From contig NHDZ02000103.1 of assembly GCA_002170485.2 (NCBI GenBank), forward strand, positions 30,208-94,207: a DNA stretch of 64,000 nucleotides. Reading direction: 5' to 3'. The translations under genes and the position numbers were made by a program. Below, one piece after another: positions 8,225-16,980 of this stretch. Position 1 is the first letter of the stretch. The number at the start of each line of letters is the position of its first letter. The notes beneath the pieces are model-generated. The model ran no database searches. It was not told the DNA's origin and saw only the letters and a program-made list of their open reading frames with translations. Origin of the DNA: MED660 sp002691025 (lineage in GTDB: Bacteria > Myxococcota_A > UBA9160 > UBA4427).

Positions 8225-8393
8225 GGATTGTGGTGCAACTGATTGCTGCGTCGGCGCGCAGCCAGCACCCGGAACCGGATTTTTCCCGCCATCTCGAACA
8301 ACAACCTGATACCCGCGGGGAAATCTCTCTAGGCCTGCCTGTCCTTTCCATGACTCGGGACGGCTCGCGTGTCAGTGGCTTGCCGTGGACGGC

Positions 8394-9335
8394 TCAGACT
8401 CGATCTTTCCTGGGGGGAAGCATCTTCGCACTGTCTTCGCGGATCTCTCGCCAATGAAGCGGGGCCGATTGCTGAGCCCAGTAGGTCATGGGATACGCGG
8501 ATAGGCCGTGCAAACCGATATCGAGCGGAGGCTCCCGATCACTCGGAAGAAAACGAGTCCCGAAAACCACATCCCAGATGATGAGGTTCTGGCCGTAGTT
8601 TCGGTTCGATTCCTCTACTAGCCGGGAATGATGCCATCGGTGCAGTTCCGCCATGCTGAAAATCCAGTTGAGCGGCCCGAGCCGGGTCGGAATATTGCTG
8701 TGCTGGAAAATCCCATGCACCGCGGCAAAAAGAGCCCAAAGAGCCAGGACACCCTCGCCCGCACCCAGAAAAGCCAGCGGAACCAGAGCCACGAAGTTGT
8801 TGAGCAGGATATCGAGGGGATGGAAACGAGCCGCATTCAACCAATAGAGTCGCGGAGCACTGTGATGCAACGCGTGAAAACGCCACATGAAGTCCACTTC
8901 GTGCTCAAGGCGATGAACCCAGTACTGACCCAGCTCCCCGATCACCAGCGCCAGAGCGAGTTGCGCGATGAGCGGCCAGTCGCTGGGCCACAGGCCCAGG
9001 GTATGGCCTCCCAGTATCGCCACGGCTACCACCACACCGAGCGCAGTTAGAAGAGGGTCCGCCAGGGCGGCCATGATCGAGATGGTGAGTCCATGTCGTA
9101 TGTCGACCCCCAGATCTCCCCGACTCTGATTCCACGTCGATTGAAAGGGGACAAGCCGTTCGAGGGCGATGACCATCAAGAAGGCTGGCATCTGGGAGAG
9201 GATCAGGGCCACCGGCGGATCCACGCCTCGCCCCATCCAGAAGATGGCGGAAGCCAGCGCTCCCCCCATGACACCCACAAAGGCGAATCGAGACACAAAA
9301 CGTTCTTTTCGACCTTCCAACAACATGAAACCCAC
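8394..9335 (-). CDS. Sterol desaturase / fatty acid hydroxylase family protein
   Basis: 313 residues with about five hydrophobic helices in the first half. The histidine boxes of the fatty acid hydroxylase superfamily are visible in order: HRLEHEVDFMWRFHALHHS near residue 132, and HRWHHSRLVEESNRNYGQNL near 235, with HGIFQHSNIP between. These histidines bind a di-iron centre that hydroxylates or desaturates lipid, sterol or carotenoid chains in the membrane. The substrate is not predictable. It is transcribed towards the cox operon but is separated from it by 280 bases. Confidence 0.9.
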   Translation of the reverse strand: MGFMLLEGRKERFVSRFAFVGVMGGALASAIFWMGRGVDPPVALILSQMPAFLMVIALERLVPFQSTWNQSRGDLGVDIRHGLTISIMAALADPLLTALGVVVAVAILGGHTLGLWPSDWPLIAQLALALVIGELGQYWVHRLEHEVDFMWRFHALHHSAPRLYWLNAARFHPLDILLNNFVALVPLAFLGAGEGVLALWALFAAVHGIFQHSNIPTRLGPLNWIFSMAELHRWHHSRLVEESNRNYGQNLIIWDVVFGTRFLPSDREPPLDIGLHGLSAYPMTYWAQQSAPLHWREIREDSAKMLPPRKDRV

Positions 9336-9371
9336 GTACCCCTTCTAAAGATCTAGACTCAGCTCTTCCGC

Positions 9372-9761
9372 TCAGGAGCGACCCCGATTGCGAGCCGGCT
9401 CGATGAACTCGATTGTATTCCCGTCTGGATCACGAACGAAGATCTGACCGGCTCGGGTACCCAGGGCTTGCATGTCGATTCCAGCTTCTTGCAACTCGGC
9501 TTCCACGCGCTCATAACTGTCAATTTCGAAAGCAATATGATCCGCAAGCGGATTCAGCACGGGAGCCCGCGTCCCGACATCCACTCCGTCCGGAGTCTGG
9601 ATCAAATGCAGTTGGACGGGCCCCGCTTGATACCAGGCTCCGGGGATGCCGAAGTCGGGGCGATCAATTTCGCTTAGCCCGAGCAGGTCCCCGTAGAACC
9701 GCCGGGACACCTCGATGTCCGACACGTCCAGCGAGTAGTGGTGCGCGGCCTGGGTCAGCAT
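9372..9761 (-). CDS. VOC family (glyoxalase/dioxygenase fold) protein
   Basis: 129 residues forming the two beta-alpha-beta-beta-beta modules of the vicinal oxygen chelate fold. Putative metal ligands are His7/His8 (AAHHYSLDV), His in DHIAFEID near 74-76 and Glu in GNTIEFIEP near 118-121. FVRDPDGNTIEF is the family's hallmark C-terminal strand. Members include glyoxalase I, methylmalonyl-CoA epimerase and extradiol dioxygenases. The sequence alone does not choose among these. It lies between the lipid hydroxylase and a CoA-transferase on the same strand. Confidence 0.85.
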   Translation of the reverse strand: MLTQAAHHYSLDVSDIEVSRRFYGDLLGLSEIDRPDFGIPGAWYQAGPVQLHLIQTPDGVDVGTRAPVLNPLADHIAFEIDSYERVEAELQEAGIDMQALGTRAGQIFVRDPDGNTIEFIEPARNRGRS

Positions 9762-9849
9762 TCTCTCCTCCTCACGCCATCAAGAACTCAGAGACGAGAG
9801 GATAACACGGGTCGCTCCATCTCAACGCCCGCCCATCTCGCGCCTCCGC

Positions 9850-11064
9850 TCACGCCACCACGGCCTGATCACGAAGCCGACCGATCTCCTCTTCCGAATA
9901 ACCGCCCAGAGACAGGATCTCATCCGTATGCTCACCCAGAAGCGGAGGCCTTCGAAGAGGCGGGATCGGTGTCTCGGAGAAACGAGCCGGAGAACGGAGA
10001 ACCCGCACCGAGACATCCGGATCTTCGATCTCTTCCACCACACGATTGTGCTGGAATTGCTCATCCCGAAGGCACGACTCCAGATCGTTGACCGCGGCAA
10101 ATGGAGCACCTGCTTCCCTGAGTCGTGCAGCGAGGTCCTCGGTGGGCCAACTCCGGAAGGCGGCTGTCAGGACCTCGGCAAGATCGTCGTAGTTCTGGAA
10201 CCGCTGAGCCAATCCGGAAAAGCGCGCGTCTTGCAGAAGGTCTTCGCGCCCGAGCACCTGGCAGACCGCCACATACTGATCATCCTGAACCACCATGCCG
10301 ACCAGGTGGCCATCCGCCGTGGGATAGACGCGAAAGGGATCAAAGGGAGTCGGCACTGCCTCCTGGCCTGGGAAGGAAAGAGGACCCATCAGCTCACCCA
10401 ACATGAAGCCCGCATAGGCGTCCAGCATGGGAACGTCGATCCGTTGACCGGGCGCACCCATTCGCTCTTTGGCCAGCAGAGCCGCCAGAATGGACGACAG
10501 AGCCGTCAAGCCCGCGGCTTTGTCCGCCACCACACTGCGAAACATCTGCGGCGACCCCGGCCCCCCTTGAACCGGCATCATGCCCGTAATGCCCTGGACC
10601 ACATGGTCATAGGCGGGAAGTGGCGAGTACGGACCGTCCGGACCGAAGCCGCTGATGGAGACATAGACGAGGCCAGGGTGGATGGACCGAAGAGTCTCCC
10701 AACCGATCCCCAGACGATCCATCACATCGGGCCTGAAATTCTCGACCAACACGTCGCAGTGACCGATCAGCCTCTTCACCACCTCACGACCGGAATCACT
10801 CTTGAGATCCAGCGCCATGCTTCTCTTGTTGCGATTGAATTGGGTGAAAAATCCGGAGAGTCCGGCATGAAAGGGGCCACTGGTGGTGCGTGACATATCA
10901 CCCGAGAGCGTTTCCACCTTGATGACATCGGCCCCGAGATCACCCAGGGCCTGGGTGCAGATCGGCCCCGAAACCACCGTCGTGAAATCCAATATACGAA
11001 GGCCAGAGCAGGGCCCTCCGTGTCCGGCAGTCGTCATCATTCCGAATGAATAGCGCGTTCCCAT
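9850..11064 (-). CDS. Family III CoA-transferase (CaiB/BaiF)
   Basis: 404 residues, full family length. The N-terminal block GLRILDFTTVVSGPICTQALGDLGADVIKVE is the diagnostic opening. RNKRSMALDLKS near 78 and VENFRPDVMDRLGIG near 107 are conserved, and Asp181 in VVADKAAGLTAL is the expected catalytic aspartate that forms the acyl anhydride. The enzyme moves CoA between acids such as carnitine, formate/oxalate or bile-acid-like substrates. Start: ATG at 11064 with GGAG about 8 bases upstream; a later MM pair (11040) is less well placed. It is divergent from the oxygenase at 11147. Confidence 0.93.
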   Translation of the reverse strand: MGTRYSFGMMTTAGHGGPCSGLRILDFTTVVSGPICTQALGDLGADVIKVETLSGDMSRTTSGPFHAGLSGFFTQFNRNKRSMALDLKSDSGREVVKRLIGHCDVLVENFRPDVMDRLGIGWETLRSIHPGLVYVSISGFGPDGPYSPLPAYDHVVQGITGMMPVQGGPGSPQMFRSVVADKAAGLTALSSILAALLAKERMGAPGQRIDVPMLDAYAGFMLGELMGPLSFPGQEAVPTPFDPFRVYPTADGHLVGMVVQDDQYVAVCQVLGREDLLQDARFSGLAQRFQNYDDLAEVLTAAFRSWPTEDLAARLREAGAPFAAVNDLESCLRDEQFQHNRVVEEIEDPDVSVRVLRSPARFSETPIPPLRRPPLLGEHTDEILSLGGYSEEEIGRLRDQAVVA

Positions 11065-11146
11065 GCCTTTCTCCGATGACCGCTCTCTCCGCTATGCTGG
11101 AGGTCCTGGATCAGTCCAGTCCAAAAGTGAGCCGAGGCCTCCCGAC

Positions 11147-12181
11147 ATGAGCATGCAACCCCACTTCTTCAACGACTATGCGACCCTCGATCCCTTCCTT
11201 CCTGACGAAGAGGCCCATTCTCTTGTACGGCTCTGTGAGGAATTCGGAAGCTATGGGCTCTACTCCGAGGAAGGATTGAACGATGGAATCGGCGAAGGCC
11301 TGCCCCAGCGCTTCGATGCCGCCTTCAATTTCATCAAGACCGGTGGGCGCTTTGGACGAAGCCGCGAAGACCTGGCGATCCTTGCGGGTCGGACCAATTA
11401 CTTCCGGGAAACCTACGCGTACGGAGATTCGATCACCGCACCCGGCATCGAGTCCCTCTACTACAGCGAAAGTTTGATGGAACATGCCCGTCGTATCTTC
11501 CGTCGGCCCACCATCGAACCGGCCATCGTCTACGCCAACATCCTGCTCCCTGGACAGGAATTGGCCCTTCATACAGATGTCCCTGAATTTCGAGGCATGA
11601 GCCGCAAACTGTACCCACAATGGCTGCTTGTCGTGATGCACCACTCGGGTCTATTTGAAGAGTCCAGACTCCACATTGCCACCGCGGTTTCGTGGTACCA
11701 GGACACCCGGGGTGGCGAATTCGCCTTCTACCCCGATGGAGCCGATGCGCCGGGGACAGCCCTGACCGTCAACTTCAACTCGGCCATCATCGCCGATACG
11801 GACAGCCTTTTTCATGGCGTCGACCGGGTCGAGGAAAGCCTTGAACCCATGCCCCCTTTCAGGCCCGGCATGCGGGTCCATCCCGATGGAGACGGCCTTT
11901 GGATCGTCCGCGACGGAGAAACGGAAATTGCCCGATACAACTGGGACGAGATGCGCTTTTCCATCTCGTGGAAAGCCTACTGCTTCAATAACGAGGACGA
12001 ACGAAAGCGCTGGCACAGCCATTCCGAAGATCTGAAACTGGACTCTGTCCTGGACAGGCTCTGCGATGACTTGCAGAAACGAGGGCGCATCTCAGATACC
12101 CGGCCCGAAAACCGCGAACTGGCGGAGATCCTGGTGGATGAATACATTCACTTTCCGCCGCCGGAAGCGGATCCGGTATAG
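11147..12181 (+). CDS. Prolyl-4-hydroxylase-like 2OG-Fe(II) oxygenase
   Basis: 344 residues from the ATG at 11147; a longer frame begins at 11063 but overlaps the divergent gene start. His142 and Asp144 in LALHTDVPEFRG and His223 in SLFHGVDRV form the 2-His-1-carboxylate iron triad. GGEFAFYPDG near 189 is the strand typical of 2OG-FeII_Oxy_3 (prolyl hydroxylase) domains. The C-terminal 110 residues (AYCFNNEDERKRWHSHSEDL onwards) form an extra helical region of unknown role. The substrate, whether protein or small molecule, is not inferable. Confidence 0.82.
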   Translation: MSMQPHFFNDYATLDPFLPDEEAHSLVRLCEEFGSYGLYSEEGLNDGIGEGLPQRFDAAFNFIKTGGRFGRSREDLAILAGRTNYFRETYAYGDSITAPGIESLYYSESLMEHARRIFRRPTIEPAIVYANILLPGQELALHTDVPEFRGMSRKLYPQWLLVVMHHSGLFEESRLHIATAVSWYQDTRGGEFAFYPDGADAPGTALTVNFNSAIIADTDSLFHGVDRVEESLEPMPPFRPGMRVHPDGDGLWIVRDGETEIARYNWDEMRFSISWKAYCFNNEDERKRWHSHSEDLKLDSVLDRLCDDLQKRGRISDTRPENRELAEILVDEYIHFPPPEADPV

Positions 12182-12238
12182 ATCCGACACGGAATCGGAC
12201 CAATCGAGCACAGCCCTTTCTACAAGACGGAGGACTTC

Positions 12239-12982
12239 ATGTCCGTAACTACACAAAGTGTCGACATCCCCCTGCCCCAGGGAGGGACCATGAAGGGCTA
12301 TCTCGCCCGACCCGAAGGGGAAGAAACCCTTCCCGGGGTTCTGGTCTTCATGGAGATCTTCGGCGTCAACTCCCACATCAGGGACGTGACGGAAAGAATT
12401 GCCGCCGAGGGCTTTGTCGCACTGGCCCCCGACTATTTTCACCGCACGGGAGCCGGCATGGAGCTCAACTACGACGACGACGGCATGGCCGAAGGTATGA
12501 GCCACCTCGGACAACTCCAAGCCGATCAGATGATCTCTGACGCCCAGACGGCCAAGGATTTTCTCGAAGCCCGAGGCGATGTCGGCGGTGCGGGAATCGG
12601 AGCCATCGGGTTCTGCATTGGCGGACACATGACCTATCTAGCCGCCTGCGAAACCGGCCTGAAGGCGGCGGCTTCCTTCTACGGAGGAGGCATCGCGGCT
12701 CCGGCCGGGCCTGGCGGTGGCGCTTCAACCCTTTCGCGAACCTCCGGCATCTCCGGCCGTATTGAATGCTACTTCGGGCAGCAAGACAGTATGATTCCCA
12801 TGGAGCAGGTCGAGGCGGTTCGTGAAGCCCTGGAAGGTGCGGGCACCGCCCATGGAGTTCATGTGTACCCGGACGCCGATCACGGTTTCAACTGCGATCA
12901 ACGCGGGACCTTCCACGCAGCGTCGGCCGAGGATGCCTGGGCACGCAGCCTCGCCCTCTTCAACAGCGAACTCCGGGACTGA
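12239..12982 (+). CDS. Dienelactone hydrolase family protein
   Basis: 247 residues with the alpha/beta hydrolase fold of dienelactone hydrolases. The catalytic triad is visible: Cys126 in GAIGFCIGGH (Cys nucleophile in place of Ser), Asp near 188 in GQQDSMIP and His near 218 in PDADHGF. Glu39 in FMEIFGVN is the glutamate that activates the cysteine in this family. It hydrolyses lactones or esters in ring-cleavage pathways, though many homologues have unknown substrates. It is convergent with the selenoprotein candidate: the two stop codons lie 11 bases apart, inside one inverted repeat. Confidence 0.9.
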   Translation: MSVTTQSVDIPLPQGGTMKGYLARPEGEETLPGVLVFMEIFGVNSHIRDVTERIAAEGFVALAPDYFHRTGAGMELNYDDDGMAEGMSHLGQLQADQMISDAQTAKDFLEARGDVGGAGIGAIGFCIGGHMTYLAACETGLKAAASFYGGGIAAPAGPGGGASTLSRTSGISGRIECYFGQQDSMIPMEQVEAVREALEGAGTAHGVHVYPDADHGFNCDQRGTFHAASAEDAWARSLALFNSELRD

Positions 12983-12997
12983 AGCAGGGACTTCAGT
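12978..12997. repeat. Inverted repeat spanning two convergent stop codons
   Basis: ACTGAAG-CAGGGA-CTTCAGT is a perfect 7-bp inverted repeat with a 6-base loop. The left arm holds the TGA of the dienelactone hydrolase, and the right arm holds the TGA of the AhpD-like gene on the opposite strand. It could be a minimal bidirectional terminator, but no T-tract follows on either strand. Confidence 0.4.
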
Positions 12998-14084
12998 CTC
13001 CAAACAAGCTGGGAATGCCCTCGGGTCCCTCTCCTGAAGATCCCCCGGAAAGATCCGTATTCCGGGAGCCGGAAAATTCATTCAAACCCAGCTCCGAACG
13101 GAATTCAGCGGAACGACCCACCATCCCTCCATCAATGGGAATCCCGATGCTATCGGCGGTGCGCACCAGGCCGTTGAAAATGCCCACGGTGGCCGCGGCC
13201 GCAACAAAAGCGTCGAGGCCGATAGCCTCCTGAAGTGCATTGCGGGCTTCCGGAAGATCATCGCTCCCACGCGTCGCCGCCTCACTGAAACGAATCAGGG
13301 CCGCGCCGTGGGGAATCGCGCCATCCCCCTGACCGATTGCGCCCGTTAGATCCACCTCTTCTCCAATCGCATTGCTGCTCACACGGAGCAGCGCCACATG
13401 GGAAGTCGTTCAGTAGAAGCACTCATTGATGGCCGAAACCCGGGCTGCCACCAGTTCCACCTGAGGCCGATTCAACGGACGATCGCTCCAGACCAGTTCC
13501 TGGAAATCGGCCATGGCATACATCGAGCCAACGAGCCCAAAGAACGCCGCATTGTCGGCGGGTGCCAGACTCAATGCACGACCCACGTTCGGCCCGGCGA
13601 AGGGTTCCATCAAAGGAACGAAGGCACCCACATCCGCGGTTCCTTCCGGACGCGAACCATCGGGTTCTCCCGGAAGAGCCTGCGGAAGTTCTTCCAGCGG
13701 TACACCCAGGGCTTCCGCAAAAGCATCGATGGCCGTAATGCAAACCGTGACCGCACAGATTTCGACATACGCAGCGTCACCCAGTTCTTCTATACACACC
13801 CCAGCCCAGGCCTGATCGATACTGTGCACATCCGCTGCAATCCGGCGAACCATGTCAACCACTCGTTCCGGCAGACATTCACTGGCGGCCGAAATCCCAT
13901 CTCGAAGCCAGGGCGGATCATTGCGCTGGAGTCGAGCCTCTCGAGCCACTCGAGCTACTTCAACCCGTTGCGAGCCCGTCCACCATGAGCCTGGACCCGC
14001 AATACGAGCCCAAGCCGCCCGATGCGCCTGCGCGATCACTTCGGGAACCTCGTGTCCATGAAGCGAATAATCGAAAATGGTCAT
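12993..14084 (-). CDS. AhpD/carboxymuconolactone decarboxylase-like selenoprotein candidate (in-frame UGA = Sec225)
   Basis: Two open frames, 13413-14084 and 12993-13409, are in the same frame and separated only by TGA at 13410-13412. Read through, they give one 363-residue protein. The junction reads INECFY-U-TTSHVALLR, so Cys222, Sec225 and His229 match the AhpD C-x-x-C-x-x-x-H site with the second Cys replaced. Glu210 lies exactly 12 residues before Cys222, like Glu118 and Cys130 of AhpD. Downstream, LIRFSEAATRG and FVAAAATVGIFNGLVRTADSIGI are the remaining CMD helices; residues 1-200 are a degenerate second copy. A perfect hairpin follows the UGA. The start at 14084 has a strong AAGGAGGGAG site. 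The gene is downstream of a PNPOx-like gene (58-base gap). The expected role is a thiol/selenol peroxidase. The alternative is a Cys codon mutated to a nonsense codon. selA/B/C/D are not in the window. Confidence 0.8.
13374..13412 (-). promoter_or_regulatory. Candidate bacterial SECIS element with recoded UGA
   Basis: The UGA is at 13410-13412. After 17 bases the mRNA forms GCUGCUC-CGUGU-GAGCAGC (13392 down to 13374), a perfect 7-bp stem with a 5-base loop. The loop begins 24 bases after the UGA and carries G-U at its second and third positions. Distance, stem size and the guanine near the start of the loop fit the general bacterial SECIS pattern for SelB binding. The hairpin lies inside coding sequence, as bacterial SECIS elements must. 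No computed folding was possible. Confidence 0.65.
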
Positions 14085-14142
14085 TTTGCTCTCCCTCCTT
14101 CCACCGAGATGAAAACCCTCGGTATCGCTACCCGGTCCGGCT

Positions 14143-14610
14143 CTACGGACGCCACACCTGCGGAGCCTGTCCCTTCATCATGTCGCCCAAAGCCGACAAT
14201 TCGATCCTCCACGGATCCAAACGCAAAAGTCCATATCCTGGGTCATCCGCGTTCTCCCAGAACATGGACAGGTCGTAGCCCAGGGGAGGTGGCGTCGCTT
14301 TATAGAATTCCCAGAGCCTCTTCTTCTCCGCAATGTCGCCGACCCATTCAGCCCGGCATTCCGCATAGACCTGTTCGTGCTGAGGATCCCAATACGACAA
14401 GGAAACATGGGGATTGTGGGCGATGTGCTTGGCCTTGAAGCTCTCGCGGCCGGTAGCAATCCAGCCTGTGGAACCCTCCCATACGGGATGCAGGAGCCTG
14501 GCCCTGGGGCGATCTTTGCGGTCCACGGTGGTCACGGTGCACCAGACGATCCGTGAAATCCGAGCCATGAACTCGTCTTCGATCTCTGAAAATGATGTGA
14601 TGTCCGCCAT
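14143..14610 (-). CDS. Pyridoxamine 5'-phosphate oxidase-like FMN/F420-binding protein
   Basis: 155 residues with the split-barrel fold of the PNPOx-like superfamily: ISRIVWCTVTTVDRKDRPRARLLHPVWEG near residues 18-46, TGRESFKAKHIAHNPHVSLSYWDP near 53-77, and a C-terminal LLRLDPWRIELSALGDM. Such proteins bind FMN, F420 or heme and reduce or oxidise small molecules. The conserved K-x-x-H-I-x-x-N-P-x-V stretch is typical of the general stress and F420-dependent branches. It is the first gene of a two-gene operon with the AhpD-like selenoprotein candidate, which suggests a redox-linked role. Confidence 0.85.
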   Translation of the reverse strand: MADITSFSEIEDEFMARISRIVWCTVTTVDRKDRPRARLLHPVWEGSTGWIATGRESFKAKHIAHNPHVSLSYWDPQHEQVYAECRAEWVGDIAEKKRLWEFYKATPPPLGYDLSMFWENADDPGYGLLRLDPWRIELSALGDMMKGQAPQVWRP

Positions 14611-14855
14611 CTCGACCCTCCCTCTCCAGAATCACGCCAGGCCATCTCTCCCTCGCGACGCCTGAGGGCCCACGAAAGCGCGACTCCAGGAGCAGGCCTC
14701 CGGCAGGCAACAGCATAGCCGCTTGCCCGCCCAAGACGCATTCGGCCCCTCGACGTGCAGAAGATGCCCACCAACGCTACTGATTCGATTGTCCATCAAG
14801 GCGGATTCGTTCTCCGCCGTCACGAAGAGCTCCGTGGAAGCGCCATGAAGATCTC

Positions 14856-16901
14856 ATGAAGCCAGAAAACCAGCTCTCGTACACACCGGGCGGTCGAGCC
14901 CTCGATACCGCAGTTTTCGGATTCGCGGTCTTCACGCTGCTCTGTCACGTGGCTGTGGGGTTGCAACTCGGCCTCGACACACTGATCCAGATCTCCATTC
15001 TTGCTCTCCTTCTGGGAATCGGGGTCCGAATCGGGTGGGGACGCCGGGACCCCCGAACCGAACCGACCACCCGGGCCGCATCCTCTCCCAACGGGATTCC
15101 CACCCTGAGCGGACTCGGCCTGCTGATTCTCGCGCTTGTCGGCGTCGGTCTGCACTGGGGGCTGGACTCCATCTGGGGATATTGGGGCTGTGCGGCAGTG
15201 GGCTGCGTGATCGTACTTGCGCGAGAAACGCGAAGTCATCCTCAAAGCCCCGAGGTACAGGTGGGCCGCTTTGAACGTACGTCTCTTTGGGGACTCGGCG
15301 TGCTCTGCGCTCTCACAGCCCTGGCCGCCCACCATGGAGACGCCGATGACGCCTTCTACGTGAATCTCTCCGTCTGGGCCCTCGACCATCCCGACGCCCC
15401 TCTGCTGCCAGGCGACACGCTGCACGGATTCGATGGCATTGCCATGTCACTGCCTGTTTTCAAACTCCTGTCCTATGAAATCTTCCAGGCCGCCTTCGCC
15501 CGATTGAGCGGCCTTCCCGCTCTCGACGTGGTCCACCTGTGCTTCCCACCCCTGATCGCCCTGTTGATCCCTTTTGTCTGGGCGAGACTCGCCAGCCTGC
15601 TCGCACCCAGTCGATGGCTGATCGTGGTGGGGCTCATGATCGCCCAACTCTTCTTTCTCGGAGACGGGCATGCCTCCTACGGTGATTTCGGCCTGCTTCG
15701 CCTTCAGCAGGGAAAGACCGTCCTGCTACTCATCGCTCTTCCCCTGATTGCCTACTACGGAATCCGCTTCGGCCTGGCCCCCAGCCTCTCCCGCGGCCTC
15801 CTGCTCGCCGCAGCCCAGATCGCCGCTGTCGGACTTTCCACAACCGCCTTGTGGTTGGGACCCACCACGGGTTTCCTCGCGGTTTGCGCTGCGACAACTC
15901 TTGGCGATACGCACTGGCTCCGAACCGGCCGTACCGTCCTGCTCGGACTGATGACCTCTCTCTACCCACTGGCCCTGGCGCTCTTCATGCGAAGCGCGAC
16001 CCTGCGAGCCTTTTCAGAGGCGGTCCACCCCCTGCCCAGCCTGGAGTGGTCGAGCCATGAGTTGATGACCCATGCACTGGATTTATTGGCGGGACCCGAC
16101 CAGGTAGCCAGACTGATCTTGTTCTGCCTCATCGCCGTCCTCGCCATTCCAGGCACCGCTCTGTTTCGAAGGTATATGGCCGTTACGGTCGGGGCCTTCT
16201 TTCTATTCTTCTTCGACCCGTGGTTGGCCCGTTTCGTATCGCATCAGATCACAGGCGCAGACACCTACTTCCGCGTTTTCTGGGTGCTGCCTCTTCCTCT
16301 CATCATCGCATCCGTACTCAGTGCCCCCCTCGCCGTGGGGACGTCTCTTCCAGAAGGACGCAGACGTGGCCTGACCGTTGCGACGTGTGTCGGCGCTCTG
16401 GCCCTCTTGATCTGGCTCCCGGGAACCCACACGCTCTCCAGTGCAAACGAGGTCCGACTGGGATGGCCTGGACCCAAGGTTCCCATTCGTGAATTGGCCA
16501 TGGCCCAGCGCGTCGTGGAAACCAGCCACGAGGGCGACTTCATACTGACACCCCCGCTCATATCCCGCTGGATCCCGCTTTTCCAGGATCATCCCGCTCC
16601 ACTCATGGTGAGAGCCATGTATCTCGACCGTCTCCATGAGCGACTCGGCGCGGAAGAGTTGATCGAGCGCAGGCTCCTCACTCAACTGGTGGGAGGACAA
16701 ACGGCCGGAGGCAACGGGCCGGAACGGCTTGCGGGGGCGGTCTCCCGTTACCCCCTCAACGCCGTACTCCTGTCGGGGCCGGCCCTGGCCAACCCCGAGC
16801 TACGGCGGATCCTGATCGATTCACCTCTCTCCGTCGACTTCCGTGATGCTGACTACGAACTCTGGGTACGAAAGAAGGGCCCAGACTCGTCCGAGCGCTG
16901 A
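14856..16901 (+). CDS. Large polytopic membrane protein, DUF6077-like (possible GT-C type)
   Basis: 681 residues with about 13-14 hydrophobic helices between residues 20 and 510, followed by a soluble C-terminal domain of about 150 residues. GDADDAFYVNLSVWALDHPD near 160 lies in a periplasmic loop after the fourth or fifth helix, where GT-C glycosyltransferases keep their acidic active-site residues. The arrangement fits DUF6077/GT-C-like proteins, but the assignment is tentative. It precedes three family 2 glycosyltransferases, which supports a role in cell-surface glycan or lipid-linked sugar transfer. The ATG at 14856 follows GAAGATCTC with no strong ribosome site. Confidence 0.6.
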   Translation: MKPENQLSYTPGGRALDTAVFGFAVFTLLCHVAVGLQLGLDTLIQISILALLLGIGVRIGWGRRDPRTEPTTRAASSPNGIPTLSGLGLLILALVGVGLHWGLDSIWGYWGCAAVGCVIVLARETRSHPQSPEVQVGRFERTSLWGLGVLCALTALAAHHGDADDAFYVNLSVWALDHPDAPLLPGDTLHGFDGIAMSLPVFKLLSYEIFQAAFARLSGLPALDVVHLCFPPLIALLIPFVWARLASLLAPSRWLIVVGLMIAQLFFLGDGHASYGDFGLLRLQQGKTVLLLIALPLIAYYGIRFGLAPSLSRGLLLAAAQIAAVGLSTTALWLGPTTGFLAVCAATTLGDTHWLRTGRTVLLGLMTSLYPLALALFMRSATLRAFSEAVHPLPSLEWSSHELMTHALDLLAGPDQVARLILFCLIAVLAIPGTALFRRYMAVTVGAFFLFFFDPWLARFVSHQITGADTYFRVFWVLPLPLIIASVLSAPLAVGTSLPEGRRRGLTVATCVGALALLIWLPGTHTLSSANEVRLGWPGPKVPIRELAMAQRVVETSHEGDFILTPPLISRWIPLFQDHPAPLMVRAMYLDRLHERLGAEELIERRLLTQLVGGQTAGGNGPERLAGAVSRYPLNAVLLSGPALANPELRRILIDSPLSVDFRDADYELWVRKKGPDSSER

Positions 16902-16980
16902 TTTTCGGATCTGAGGCGTCGTAAACCCCGACCGACCCCTGATCCGGCCATCTTCACCTCAGCGCGGTACCATCCTCACA

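Noticed and set aside
8595..8625. tRNA-like T-loop string (GGTTCGATTCC)
   Set aside because: It lies inside the sterol desaturase-like gene near the HRWHHS box, and no acceptor, D or anticodon stem can be paired around it.
13398..13988. 196-codon plus-strand frame opposite the selenoprotein candidate
   Set aside because: It was considered as an explanation for the TGA on the minus strand. It has no domain or ribosome site, while the minus strand carries the AhpD motif across the TGA.
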